A stretch of 64,000 nucleotides of DNA from a bacterium (GTDB lineage: Bacteria; Vulcanimicrobiota; Xenobia; Xenobiales; JADMJV01), in contig JAFEBA010000006.1 in the NCBI GenBank assembly GCA_018266105.1, forward strand, positions 62,001-126,000, in the 5' to 3' direction. Both the position numbers and the translations under genes were made by a program. Numbering within the stretch: position 1 is the stretch's first letter; every line of letters begins with the position of its first letter. This document shows, piece after piece, positions 8,811 to 17,516 of the stretch. The notes under the pieces are model-generated. The model was not told where the DNA came from and did not search any database. It saw only the letters and a program-made list of their open reading frames with translations.

Positions 8811-8824
8811 CACTATCTGTGTCA
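8808..8824. promoter_or_regulatory. Inverted repeat over a stop/start junction
   Basis: TGACAC-TATCT-GTGTCA is a perfect 6-bp inverted repeat with a 5-bp spacer. Its left arm begins with the receiver gene's stop codon and its right arm ends on the A of the next gene's ATG. That next gene has no Shine-Dalgarno sequence. It could be an operator or an RNA hairpin that couples translation. Confidence 0.35.
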
Positions 8825-10680
8825 TGAAAATTGAATCCTCCAATCAGACTCAATCGATCGAGCGCTTGCAGCGCCTGCAGCAGGCTCGCCTGAGCCCCAA
8901 TTTACCGGTTGACCCGCTCCAGCGACTCCAACAGATCGCTTTCTATAATCAGGCCCTGGCCCAGATCGAGCGCCTGCAAGAGATCCAACAGCTGACGCCT
9001 CAGCAGCTGGCCAGATTCTTTCCCGATTCCGAGCTGGATGCGCGCCTGGCCCAGGCCACCGCCCCTAACCTGCTGGACAATCCGGCCGCCGAAAAAGTCC
9101 GTCAAGGCCTGGCTGAAGCCTTCCGCGAGGCTCGTCGCGAGCGGGCCCGAGCCGCTCACAGCCCCAATCAGCAAATCGACTCCGACGGTTTTCACACCCT
9201 GCAGCTCGCTGATCGTACGATCCGTTTCCGACTCGAGGATCCTCACTGGGTCCAAATCGAGCGCGAAGGTGACAGTTTGCACTGGAATCAGGACCAGGTG
9301 GAGCGGCGCGGTCCCCAGGGCCTGGAGCGTTTCACCCTGGCCGGCCAGGAGCCGGTCCGACAGACTTCGGGCGAGAGCGTGCGCGCCCGGCCCGATGGCA
9401 GCAGCCTGAGCAATGGTCAGCATTGGGGCCCAGGCTACGCCCTGCCCCAGGGTCTGGAATCGCCCCGAGTCCAGGCGCCCTGGTGGCGCACTCAAGAGCC
9501 CGGTCAGGAGTTCTCTCGTCAGGGCCTACTGGCGCTTCCTGAGCAGCTCCTGGAGCCGCTCAGCGGTGAGCAGCAGTTTGCTCCCCTGGCCGAGCTGCAG
9601 GCTCAGATGTCTGCAGAGCCGGCCAAACTCGGCATGCTGGCTTTGGAAGAGCGATTCCATCAACGGGCCCGGGCCACTCTTACCGCCCATCCTGCCAGCA
9701 CCCCAGGCGGGGCCAATTTTCACGACCTATTCAAGGGCGAACAGGGGGCCGGCTGGAGAGCCTTTGATAACATCGAGGGCGTGCTCAAAGCCCTCAAGCT
9801 GTCGCCCAACAGTCTCGAGGCCAAAAGCTTGAAGGAAGCCACCACCAGGCTTCAGCCCTTCTTTCCCGCTTTTGACATGCTGACCAGTCTGTTTGAAGTG
9901 ATCCAGCGCGTGGGCGTCAAGAAGGCGGTCACCATTCTCAACAAAATGACCGAGTTCGCCACCAATGCCAAGCAGAGCGGGCGCGATTCTCAGCAGATCT
10001 ACCAATTTCTATCGGCACTTTTACAGGACGTGGCGCGCCCCAGCGAAGTGAATCAGCAGCACTCTCCCACCTGCGGAACGGCTGCCATCCAGGTTCACCT
10101 GGCCGGTCAGGATCCCGTCAAATACGTGGACATGATGACCACCCTGGCCAGCGGCAAGAACTTCAAGTCCGGTAATATGAGTTTCAAGCCGCCCGGAGAT
10201 TGGGGCAAGCGGCCCCAAGATGGGCGCAATCTGACTGCCTGGATGTTCCAGGAGTCTCTTTCCAAGGAGCGCGCCGACCAGAAGACCGAAGGGACCACTT
10301 CCCAGGACGAAGCCCGCTTTGTCGAGGCTCTGATGGGTGAATTCTGGAATCCGCTTCGCATCATCGGCTCCCAATCTGGAGCTCAGGAAATGCTCCAGCA
10401 AATCGAAGACGACATCGCCCGCGGACGCTCGGTCAGCATCGGCGTCACCACCGGCAAAAACAAGGACGGCCAGCAAACTTATCACGCCGTGCTGGTGGTG
10501 GGAATTGACAAAAACCACAAACCGGTCCGATATGAAATCGTCAGCTGGGGGCAGCGCGGCTGGCTTACGCAGGAACAACTGCTCAGTTGCATTACAGACG
10601 TACAGGCCGCCGACGACTGGGGCTTTGACAATGACAAAGTCAAGGACGGCACCAAGAAAGAAACCATTCCCGCCCCCTAA
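8824..10680 (+). CDS. Large protein with putative C39/papain-like cysteine peptidase domain
   Basis: A 618-residue protein from ATG 8824; upstream codons in frame belong to the overlap with the receiver gene. The N-terminus is Gln/Leu-rich and helical (residues 10-75), the middle (about 110-390) is unrecognised, and residues 400-590 resemble a peptidase of the C39/papain type. HSPTCGTAAIQVHL places Cys417 at the start of a helix, GRSVSIGVTTG looks like the strand before the active-site His, and TYHAVLVVGID supplies His554 followed by a YEIVSWG strand. No signal peptide is visible; the start MKIESS resembles two other proteins in this window. Peptidase activity and the export route are inferences. 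It could also be a transglutaminase-like or inactive fold. Confidence 0.6.
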   Translation: MKIESSNQTQSIERLQRLQQARLSPNLPVDPLQRLQQIAFYNQALAQIERLQEIQQLTPQQLARFFPDSELDARLAQATAPNLLDNPAAEKVRQGLAEAFREARRERARAAHSPNQQIDSDGFHTLQLADRTIRFRLEDPHWVQIEREGDSLHWNQDQVERRGPQGLERFTLAGQEPVRQTSGESVRARPDGSSLSNGQHWGPGYALPQGLESPRVQAPWWRTQEPGQEFSRQGLLALPEQLLEPLSGEQQFAPLAELQAQMSAEPAKLGMLALEERFHQRARATLTAHPASTPGGANFHDLFKGEQGAGWRAFDNIEGVLKALKLSPNSLEAKSLKEATTRLQPFFPAFDMLTSLFEVIQRVGVKKAVTILNKMTEFATNAKQSGRDSQQIYQFLSALLQDVARPSEVNQQHSPTCGTAAIQVHLAGQDPVKYVDMMTTLASGKNFKSGNMSFKPPGDWGKRPQDGRNLTAWMFQESLSKERADQKTEGTTSQDEARFVEALMGEFWNPLRIIGSQSGAQEMLQQIEDDIARGRSVSIGVTTGKNKDGQQTYHAVLVVGIDKNHKPVRYEIVSWGQRGWLTQEQLLSCITDVQAADDWGFDNDKVKDGTKKETIPAP

Positions 10681-10685
10681 TAGAG

Positions 10686-10712
10686 GCCCCTGGAGTTTGA
10701 CTCAGAAGGGGC
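10686..10712 (+). promoter_or_regulatory. Leader hairpin before the ABC-F gene
   Basis: GCCCCT (10686-10691) pairs with AGGGGC (10707-10712), and inside it GAGT (10693-10696) pairs with ACTC (10700-10703). The AAGGGG that would serve as the ribosome site for ATG 10720 lies in the 3' arm, so the structure could mask it. Confidence 0.4.
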
Positions 10713-10719
10713 GGCGCCT

Positions 10720-12318
10720 ATGAATATCCTTAGAATTGAAGGCGTTGGCAAACAGATCCAGGGTCAGACGCTTTTTGACAACGTGGACCTCACCATCGAC
10801 ATGGGCGAAAGACTCGGTGTGATCGGGGTCAACGGCAGCGGCAAGACCACCTTGATGAAAGTGCTGGCCGGCCAGACCGAAGCCGACTGGGGCAAAGTCA
10901 CCCTGGCCGGTGGCTGCCGGGTGGCTTACCTTTCCCAGCAGCCCGTGGCCGATGGCAGCCTGACCATCTCTCAGGCCGTCTATCAGTCCCAGCGTGAGGC
11001 CCTACAAGCCTACGAAGACTATCAGGAGCTTTGCTCCGGACTGGATGAGCACGCCAGCGAAGCCGACTACAAAAAACTCCAACAGCTAGGAGAAATTCTC
11101 GAACAGACCGGCTTTTACGATCTGCAGGTGCGGGCCGATACGGCCATTCAGCATCTGGGCCTGGCCCATCTGACCGGGCTGGTCTCCAACCTCTCGGGCG
11201 GCCAGCGCCGCCGCGTGGACCTGGCTCAGGTGCTTACCAGCCAGCCCGATCTACTGCTGCTGGACGAGCCCACCAATCATCTTGATCCCGAATCCGTGGA
11301 CTGGCTTGAGGGTTTTCTTGCTCAGTATCGCGGCGCCGTGGTGATGATCACCCACGACCGCTACTTTCTCGATCGCATCACCAACCGAACTCTGGAAATC
11401 GACGGCGGCAAGGTCACCAACTACCAGGGCAACTACGCCGCCTATTTAGAAAGGAAGGCCGAGCTCTCAGCTCAGGCCGAGGCGGCCGCCGTCAAGCGCG
11501 CCAATCTCTGGCGTCGCGAGCTGGAATGGTTGCGTCGCGGACCCAAGGCCCGAACCACCAAATCCAAAGCGCGCATCGAGCGGGCAGAGGCCTTGCGTCC
11601 CGAAGCCAAAGTGGTGGAGCAGAAGCTGGAGTTCCAGTTTGCCACCATGCGCATGGGAACCAAGATTTTCGAGCTGGAAAACGTGGGCAAGCGCTACGGA
11701 GACCACATTGTTCTGGAAAACTTCAGCTTCAATTTCGACCCCGGTGCGCGCATCGGACTGGTGGGTCGCAACGGCTGCGGCAAAACCACCTTGATGGACA
11801 TCATGGCCGGGCGCCTGCAGCCCGACAGTGGCAAAATGGAGACCGGCACCACTGTGCGTCTGGGCTACCTCGATCAAGAAACCCGCGAACTCAACCCTAA
11901 CCTCAAGGTGCTCGAATCGCTGCGCGAAGTGGCCGAAAGCATTCCTCTAAACAACGGCAAGGTGATCACCGCCGCCCAGATGCTGGAGCGATTCCTCTTC
12001 TCGGGACGCCTCCAGCACACCATGGTTGGTAAACTTTCCGGCGGTGAAAAACGACGCTTATATCTGTTGCAGATCCTGATCGCCAATCCGAATGTGCTGT
12101 TTCTGGATGAGCCCACCAATGATCTGGACATTCCCACCCTGTCATGTCTGGAAGATTACCTGGACAGCTTTGGCGGTTGCCTTCTGGTCTCCAGCCACGA
12201 CCGCTACTTCCTCGATCGCACCACTGAGTCGCTGCTGTGCTACGAGGGCGCGCCAACCCCGCGGGTCTTCACCGGTTCCTACACCGACTACCTGGCTTCC
12301 CAGCAGGGCCGAGGCTAA
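10720..12318 (+). CDS. uup: ABC-F ATPase, Uup type
   Basis: A 532-residue soluble protein with two ABC ATPase domains and no membrane segments. Domain 1 has Walker A GVNGSGKTT, signature LSGGQRRR and Walker B LLLLDEPTNHLD; domain 2 has GRNGCGKTT, LSGGEKRR and FLDEPTNDLD. The linker contains ELEWLRRGPKARTTKSKARI, characteristic of Uup. Such proteins act on the ribosome or on branched DNA intermediates (Uup mutants affect transposon excision). It is shorter than E. coli Uup (about 635), lacking the C-terminal coiled-coil DNA-binding extension. Its end overlaps the convergent yaeQ gene by 4 bp. A leader hairpin may control translation. Confidence 0.9.
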   Translation: MNILRIEGVGKQIQGQTLFDNVDLTIDMGERLGVIGVNGSGKTTLMKVLAGQTEADWGKVTLAGGCRVAYLSQQPVADGSLTISQAVYQSQREALQAYEDYQELCSGLDEHASEADYKKLQQLGEILEQTGFYDLQVRADTAIQHLGLAHLTGLVSNLSGGQRRRVDLAQVLTSQPDLLLLDEPTNHLDPESVDWLEGFLAQYRGAVVMITHDRYFLDRITNRTLEIDGGKVTNYQGNYAAYLERKAELSAQAEAAAVKRANLWRRELEWLRRGPKARTTKSKARIERAEALRPEAKVVEQKLEFQFATMRMGTKIFELENVGKRYGDHIVLENFSFNFDPGARIGLVGRNGCGKTTLMDIMAGRLQPDSGKMETGTTVRLGYLDQETRELNPNLKVLESLREVAESIPLNNGKVITAAQMLERFLFSGRLQHTMVGKLSGGEKRRLYLLQILIANPNVLFLDEPTNDLDIPTLSCLEDYLDSFGGCLLVSSHDRYFLDRTTESLLCYEGAPTPRVFTGSYTDYLASQQGRG

Positions 12319-12839
12319 GGGGCGATCTGGTCGATGGCCAGCTCGATGGTGTCCTCATTGCCGGTCAGCCAGATCTGTCCGTCCTGAATCATGCAGTGAA
12401 GCTTCATATCCCGCTCTGCCAGGCGGCCCAGGCCGCTGGTGGGCACGCCACGCAGGTGATAAACCGTCAGGTTGTCCCGATTGACCTTGGGTCCGACCTG
12501 GTTCCACCAGCCCTGGGCGCTGCTGGCTGCGCTGTAGACCACCACCTGGCCTGAGGAATTGCAGGCGCGCAGCAATCGCTTATCATCCACCTCGCCCACG
12601 TCGATCCAACGCTCGATGGCCCCGGTCCCGTCGCGCTTACACAGGGTGGCCTCTTCGGCCGCGTCGCCAAAGCTCAACCCGTCCTCGGCCTGGCAGGCAA
12701 AAGCTAACACCCGCACCATAAGTTTCTCCTCGGTCTCATTGGGGCCACGCAAAAGCGTGAAGCGATGCGTGCGGTAGTAATTGCGCTCCATGTCAGAGAT
12801 GTCGATCTCGACTTCATAGGGGGTGGTTTTGATTGCCAT
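12315..12839 (-). CDS. yaeQ: YaeQ family protein
   Basis: A 174-residue protein matching YaeQ along its length: an N-terminal strand with MERNYYRTHRFTLLRGPNET, then EEKLMVRVLAFACQAEDGLSFG, then GAIERWIDVGEVDDKRL, then QVVVYS and the C-terminal LHCMIQDGQIWL. YaeQ has a PD-(D/E)XK nuclease-like fold; its job is not settled, though it has been linked to suppression of transcription-elongation defects. The family length is about 180, so it is complete. It converges with the ABC-F gene. Confidence 0.9.
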   Translation of the reverse strand: MAIKTTPYEVEIDISDMERNYYRTHRFTLLRGPNETEEKLMVRVLAFACQAEDGLSFGDAAEEATLCKRDGTGAIERWIDVGEVDDKRLLRACNSSGQVVVYSAASSAQGWWNQVGPKVNRDNLTVYHLRGVPTSGLGRLAERDMKLHCMIQDGQIWLTGNEDTIELAIDQIAP

Positions 12840-12882
12840 CGGCCCAGGTTTGGTTCCCGACCCGGCCGATCCTGCGAGCCGC

Positions 12883-12911
12883 TTGACAATTCTGAGGCCG
12901 CCTACTAGCCT
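12883..12911 (+). promoter_or_regulatory. Putative sigma70-type promoter
   Basis: TTGACA (12883-12888), 17-bp spacer, TAGCCT (12906-12911), in the gap after yaeQ and reading toward the gene at 12978. The predicted 5' leader is about 60 nt and contains a small GCTC/GAGC hairpin (12931-12945). Confidence 0.5.
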
Positions 12912-12977
12912 GGGGAATCACTCCGGGGTAGCTCAATGTGAAGAGCACTTCGGGCCCTTTCCGAAAAGGACGCACTC

Positions 12978-14306
12978 ATGACGGACGTAGATGAAAGACT
13001 CAGAAAGTCTCGTGAGTTTTTGGATCAGGGCCAGGCCCGCCAGAGTTATCAGGAACTCAATCGCCTCTTCACCGCCACACCAGAGGCTCTGGAGGACCGT
13101 CATCCCTTCACCCAGGCCGTCGGCCTCCTGGCCGAACTGACCCGCAGCTTCGGGGGAGGGGAGCTGTCTCAAAAGCTGGGCCAAGTCGCCCTCTTGCCCG
13201 ACAGCGTGGAGGGCCTTTACGAGGCCGCCTACCAGCTCTACGAGGAATGCCAGTACGCCCCGGCCGCCTGTCTGCTCACCCGGGCCAACCGCCTCGCCCC
13301 CGGCCAGCCGGAGCTGGTCAGCGAACTGGTGGCCAACCTCCACGGATTGATGCTTTACGCCCGCGCCGCTGAGGTTCTGGACCAATCCGGAACCTGCCAG
13401 AATGAGGCGGTTTGCGCTTACCTGAGCGGCTACAGCCGAATGATGAGCGGAGACATCCAGGGCGCCCGTGAGCGTCTCGAGCTGCTGGCCGGTGAACTTC
13501 CCCCTCAGGTCAGCGCCATGCGCGACGCTCTGGCCGGCATGGTGGCTCGAGCCGAGGCCCTCGAGGGGGCGGACATCCCCTTGGGTGAACGATCGCTGAC
13601 CGCCTGGCAGTCGGTCATTAGTGGAACGCTGCTGCTGCACGAATCTCCCGATGGCTATGAAGACGCCATGCGAGGTCGATATTGCTTCGTTCAGGACAGC
13701 CCCGGGCTGATGAAAACCGGACTGGAACGCCTGCAGGCCATCTTGCCCCTGGTAGGATTTGCCCCTGATCGCGTCCTCTCCGCCCCCGGCCGACAGAGCC
13801 AGGTCCTGGCCCGGGCCACCGCCCGACTGCTGGGCCTGCCCTTTATGGACTGGCAAGCTGGACTCGAGCACACCGGTCTGGTCGTGGCCTGGAGCCTGGA
13901 AAGCGTGCAGGACGAATCTTTCTGGCGAGCCCTGCATCAACATCACCCCGGCGCCCGACTCTTCGTCCACGCCAGCTGCTGGACCGAGCCCTTCGGCTAC
14001 AGCCCCGATTTCACCACTCTGCTCTACCAGCACATCACCGACCCCTGGACCGGCGGAGCCTTGCGCATGGACCCCGAAACCGGCCAGCTCGGTCCCGCCC
14101 CCCCGGACGAACGCGACTCAGAAAGTCTGGCCGCCGAAGTCCTGCGCGCCGAACCCGAACAAAGCGCCAGCAGCCCCCAGTTGCTCAAAGCCGTGGCTGT
14201 GGCCCTCCAGTCCCTGGATACAGAACACCATCCCGGATTCCTCCGCAATCATGGCCTGCGACTGCGCCAACGAGCCGGCAACCCCGTACTCAGCAATCAC
14301 TTCTAA
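12978..14306 (+). CDS. TPR-like protein with unrecognised C-terminal domain
   Basis: A 442-residue soluble protein; ATG 12978 follows an AAAAGGA ribosome site. The first 190 residues are helical hairpins of TPR character (ARQSYQELNRLF; APAACLLTRANRLAPGQPEL; YARAAEVLDQSG). After a linker, residues of about 225-370 form an alpha/beta segment (PGRQSQVLARATARLLGLPF, then LVVAWSLESV and ARLFVHASCWTEPFG) that loosely resembles a nucleotide-binding or phosphoribosyltransferase-like fold; I cannot confirm it. There is no signal peptide. It probably stands alone behind its own promoter. Confidence 0.6.
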   Translation: MTDVDERLRKSREFLDQGQARQSYQELNRLFTATPEALEDRHPFTQAVGLLAELTRSFGGGELSQKLGQVALLPDSVEGLYEAAYQLYEECQYAPAACLLTRANRLAPGQPELVSELVANLHGLMLYARAAEVLDQSGTCQNEAVCAYLSGYSRMMSGDIQGARERLELLAGELPPQVSAMRDALAGMVARAEALEGADIPLGERSLTAWQSVISGTLLLHESPDGYEDAMRGRYCFVQDSPGLMKTGLERLQAILPLVGFAPDRVLSAPGRQSQVLARATARLLGLPFMDWQAGLEHTGLVVAWSLESVQDESFWRALHQHHPGARLFVHASCWTEPFGYSPDFTTLLYQHITDPWTGGALRMDPETGQLGPAPPDERDSESLAAEVLRAEPEQSASSPQLLKAVAVALQSLDTEHHPGFLRNHGLRLRQRAGNPVLSNHF

Positions 14307-14506
14307 GGCCGTGGCCTATCAAATCGAGCGCAGCCACACCGGCCGACCGCCTCGCCCCCGCTCCGGGAATCAACAAGGGCAGAGTTTTCCCGATTCGTCC
14401 AGCAGACTTGATGCCAGGAGTAGGATCCACGCCTGTCAAGGGAGTTTCCGGCCAAGCTCTAGGGGCCAGCGCCAGGAGTTTTTCCGCCGGGCACAAACGG
14501 GGCACC

Positions 14507-15379
14507 ATGCTCAAAACTCTCTTCATTGCAATCAGCCTCAGCGTTGCCCTGTCCGCTCAACAAGTGGACGGGGAAGGAAACTATCTCACCAACGACGCCC
14601 CCATCAAAGGCAAGGTTCAGATGAGTCTGCTCAATCCAGGCGGGCTCTGGAAGGTAAGGTGCGCCGTCCTGGATGCATACTCCGAACCCAATGCCAATTC
14701 CAAGGTAGTTCGTAGCTTTTCACAAGACGACATCCTTCAGGCTAATGCTGGAACCGGCGGTTCGGACGAGGGTTTGCGCAATGTTAAAGACTCTCAGGGC
14801 CAGTATTGGATGAGCTGCCGCGACCTGGCGGGCAACGACCTGAACTGCTGGGTCAACGCGAACACCCTCACCCTCACTCCACTCAATCGTCCGTCGGAGG
14901 TGCCCGGCTCAGACTCGAAACCGACCCCGGCCAGCAAGCCCTCGGCTGGGGCCAGCCAGCCCCTCAAGGCCATGATTGACATCCCGGATGCGGCTCGAAC
15001 CGATGAAGGCGGGGGCCCCAGTCTTCGCCCCTATGTGGTGCAGCTGGAAGCGATGATGCGCTGGGAAGCCAACGAAGGCGCCTGGAAGGCCCGTCGCAGC
15101 GCCTGGTCACTGGAGGTCATTCAAGCCAAACAGGTTTCCAAACTGGCCGCCCTGGTGGCCGAACTGGAGTCCAACACCAAGTGGGCCGCCGTCGACGATA
15201 AGTGGAGCAAAGCTCGCGACGCCTGGAGCAAGCAGGTGGCCGCCGCAACCTCTCGCAAGGCACTCAGCCAGTTGCTGCAGCAGTTCGAAAGCAACCTGAA
15301 GTGGGAGTCTATGTCAGATGACTGGAAGGGCGCCCGCGAAGGCTGGTATGAGAACGTCGGCAACGCCGCCAAGCAATAG
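14507..15379 (+). CDS. Secreted protein with SH3-like domain and 40-residue Trp repeats
   Basis: A 290-residue protein starting at ATG 14507, which gives a signal peptide (MLKTLFIAISLSVALSAQQ); the longer open frame is not supported. Residues of about 45-120 look like a bacterial SH3 (SH3b) module: VRCAVLDAYSEPNANSKVV, then GQYWMSC and NCWVNANTL. A Pro/Ser linker follows. Residues 180-285 hold about 2.7 copies of a 40-residue helical repeat with the pattern LESNTKW-x5-DKWSKARDAW; copies end in a Leu-rich helix. SH3b domains usually bind cell-wall peptides; the repeat region may bind a partner or form a rod. The gene appears monocistronic. Confidence 0.65.
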   Translation: MLKTLFIAISLSVALSAQQVDGEGNYLTNDAPIKGKVQMSLLNPGGLWKVRCAVLDAYSEPNANSKVVRSFSQDDILQANAGTGGSDEGLRNVKDSQGQYWMSCRDLAGNDLNCWVNANTLTLTPLNRPSEVPGSDSKPTPASKPSAGASQPLKAMIDIPDAARTDEGGGPSLRPYVVQLEAMMRWEANEGAWKARRSAWSLEVIQAKQVSKLAALVAELESNTKWAAVDDKWSKARDAWSKQVAAATSRKALSQLLQQFESNLKWESMSDDWKGAREGWYENVGNAAKQ

Positions 15380-15452
15380 CCGTGGCATGCCTTTGACCTG
15401 AAATTTACCTCGACTATGTGGGCAATGGTGGCACCTTTCACTAAGGCTGGCC

Positions 15453-16343
15453 GTGGCTGAGCTGTCCCAGCGCGAACGGCTCTGGCTGGCTCTGTCCGAG
15501 CTTTTTCTGGACACCGAGAGTCGAGGTGAGCTGCCGCGCCTGGCCCACGTGGCTCTCAGTTCCGGATTCAGCTGGGATATGGTCGAGCGAATCTATCTTG
15601 AAGAAGTGGCGCCCGTGGCCGGCCCCAATCTCTTCGATCTGGCCGGAGACTGGGCCGGATTTCCGCCCGACTGGCTCTTTGCACAAATTCGGGGAAGAGC
15701 CCCCGGGACCACCCGGATCTCACTGCAGGCCACTGAAATGCTGCACGACCAGTGGTTGGTGCTCAATCAGCTCTATCACCACCTGGCTGAAGTCCCGGAT
15801 CCACAGCAACCACAGCGCGCCCAAAGCTGGCTATGGCTGGCATCCCAATTTCTCCATCCGGCCTGGCCTGACTCGCACCATTTTCCGCCCTTTTTGCCGC
15901 ACTGCCTGGACCCTCAGAATCAGCCACAACTGGCCGCGGATTATCTTTGGCTGGAAAAGATTTATCGACCGCTTTGGGTCCATGCCGGCGACCCCGGCCA
16001 GCAGCAAATCCAGCGCAACTGGCAATATTGCCAGGAGGTGATGGCCTGGGCCCCAGGCCAGCCGGCTCCCTTAGCCCCTACGCTATGCGCTCTGCAGATT
16101 CTGTTTGTCGGGCCTCAGATCAATCCGCAGCACCCGGCTTTCCCCGAGATTCTTGAGCGGCTTCGCGCAGCCGCCGCTTCCCCGTCTCAGGTCAACACCT
16201 GGTTTGAAAGCCCTTGGGCGAATTGGCTCTCTCTCAAAGAACCCCGGCGTCGCCAGTGGGCCCAAGCCAACTGGGAGCATCACCTGCTCCCACTTTGGCT
16301 CCGTTCCAAACTTAGCCCAAATGTGCATCAGGAATCATCCTGA
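15453..16343 (+). CDS. Uncharacterised protein, DUF7079-like N-terminus
   Basis: A 296-residue soluble protein rich in Trp and Gln from GTG 15453. The first 85 residues (LWLALSELFLDTE, then LSSGFSWDMVERIYLEEVAP and DLAGDWAGF) resemble small uncharacterised proteins annotated DUF7079. The rest is an unrecognised helical segment with many Trp residues (WLWLASQFLHPAWPD; YLWLEKIYRPLWVHAG). It overlaps the next gene by 23 bp, so the pair is probably translationally coupled. The weak ribosome site makes the start tentative. Confidence 0.55.
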   Translation: MAELSQRERLWLALSELFLDTESRGELPRLAHVALSSGFSWDMVERIYLEEVAPVAGPNLFDLAGDWAGFPPDWLFAQIRGRAPGTTRISLQATEMLHDQWLVLNQLYHHLAEVPDPQQPQRAQSWLWLASQFLHPAWPDSHHFPPFLPHCLDPQNQPQLAADYLWLEKIYRPLWVHAGDPGQQQIQRNWQYCQEVMAWAPGQPAPLAPTLCALQILFVGPQINPQHPAFPEILERLRAAAASPSQVNTWFESPWANWLSLKEPRRRQWAQANWEHHLLPLWLRSKLSPNVHQESS

Positions 16344-17067
16344 CCTGGAAGAACTGTCTAGAGTGTCGAATTTATCTGACCAGGTCATCGACCTGGATTA
16401 CGACTCCCCGCTTGAGGGTGTGTTTTCGATCCTGGCCAGCCCCATCTACCTCGGGCTCACTTTTCTGGCTATCTGGTTCATCTGTGTAAATCCTGGCAAC
16501 CAGCATTCCTCACCCCTCTGGTCGAACTTTCCGGTTGCGCCTGTCGCTTTGACGTTTCTTTGCATCTGGGGTCTGGGAGTCTTCCTCAAGTTCAACTATG
16601 ATGTTCGCTACCAACTCGATCCCAAAACTCAGCAGCTAGACCTGGTCAGAAGAATTTTCGGATTCACTTTCAAGACCCGGGTTTTGGCCCTCTCTGAGGT
16701 TTACTCAACCGCCATCATCTCCACCTGGTCGGACGATAAGGAGGGCAACCGGAGCTGGCGCAACGCGATTGGACTGGTCACTGGGTGTGGCCAGATCGTG
16801 CGAGTCTCCTCCTTTACCCTCGGGGTGCCGACAAAGCGAGCTGTCGAGGTTGCTCGGCTCTTAGGAATTCCGCATTATCCCCACCAACCCGAAGCCGGCT
16901 GTCTGAAGGCCAGACGAAGCGAAACGGGTCAGGTGGTCCTGAGCTACGAAATGGTTCCGGATCAGCCAATCACGATCGGAATTAAGGGCATCTTGCTCAC
17001 TCTCGCTTGTGTGGCACTGTTTTTATTCGGGGTGGCTTTTCTCTACTCTACAACCAAGGGAGTTTGA
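16321..17067 (+). CDS. Integral membrane protein, unknown
   Basis: A 248-residue protein from ATG 16321, inside the end of the previous gene. There are two predicted membrane segments near the N-terminus (about 37-55 and 68-88) and one at the C-terminus (about 220-243). The soluble stretch between has a pattern of short strands (VRYQLDPKTQQLDLVRRIFG, then TRVLALSEVYSTAI and IVRVSSFTLG) like PH-type membrane-adjacent domains seen in other small bacterial membrane proteins. A GTG at 16363 is an alternative start. Function is unknown. Confidence 0.55.
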   Translation: MCIRNHPDLEELSRVSNLSDQVIDLDYDSPLEGVFSILASPIYLGLTFLAIWFICVNPGNQHSSPLWSNFPVAPVALTFLCIWGLGVFLKFNYDVRYQLDPKTQQLDLVRRIFGFTFKTRVLALSEVYSTAIISTWSDDKEGNRSWRNAIGLVTGCGQIVRVSSFTLGVPTKRAVEVARLLGIPHYPHQPEAGCLKARRSETGQVVLSYEMVPDQPITIGIKGILLTLACVALFLFGVAFLYSTTKGV

Positions 17068-17159
17068 AGTTCACAGGCATGTAACACTCTAACTGCGCTG
17101 ACCCGGGCATACTAGACTTCGGTAGAGGCCAAAGCCCGCCCGGTCAGAGGAGCGTTTCG

Positions 17160-17516
17160 ATGATTTCACTACTTATGTCTTCTAGTTCGCCGCTGGCTCT
17201 GGCTCGCGCGACCCGGTCCCGCCTTTCCCAACCTGCGGAAAGCCAGGTCTATTTTCACGACCACTTCGTTCCCAGCCAGCACCACCACGAGCCCGACCCG
17301 CCCCGCCCTTTCAACCTGCTGGAGCACATCAGCAAGGCGCCCACCAAATGCTATTACTGCAACGGTTCGGGTAAATGCCAGCAAGATTACCCCGGTCCCG
17401 GCTCGGGCAAGGATTGGAAGGGTGAAGCTGAATACCGCTGCAGCGGCAGCGGCAAGTGTCAGCAATGCGGTGGCACTGGGTGGCTCTCAGCCCGCTATAA
17501 GGTCACGATGCACTAA
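17160..17516 (+). CDS. Small DnaJ-type zinc-finger protein
   Basis: A 118-residue protein with AGAGGAG just upstream of ATG 17160. The N-terminal 50 residues are Ser/Ala-rich and then His-rich (HDHFVPSQHHHEP). Residues 63-106 carry cysteine motifs of the DnaJ zinc-binding type: CYYCNGSGKC, and CSGSGKC followed by CQQCGGTGW, enough ligands for one or two zinc ions. There is no J domain. In DnaJ, this module binds unfolded protein; stand-alone versions are thought to act as adaptors or redox/chaperone parts. Its stop overlaps by 4 bp the convergent TMEM43-family gene. Confidence 0.65.
   Translation: MISLLMSSSSPLALARATRSRLSQPAESQVYFHDHFVPSQHHHEPDPPRPFNLLEHISKAPTKCYYCNGSGKCQQDYPGPGSGKDWKGEAEYRCSGSGKCQQCGGTGWLSARYKVTMH

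Noticed and set aside
12921..12960. tRNA-like sequence (GGGGTAGCTCAATGTGAAGAGC)
   Set aside because: A D-arm-like hairpin is present but there is no anticodon arm, T arm (GGTTCGA) or acceptor match; it is read as a leader hairpin.
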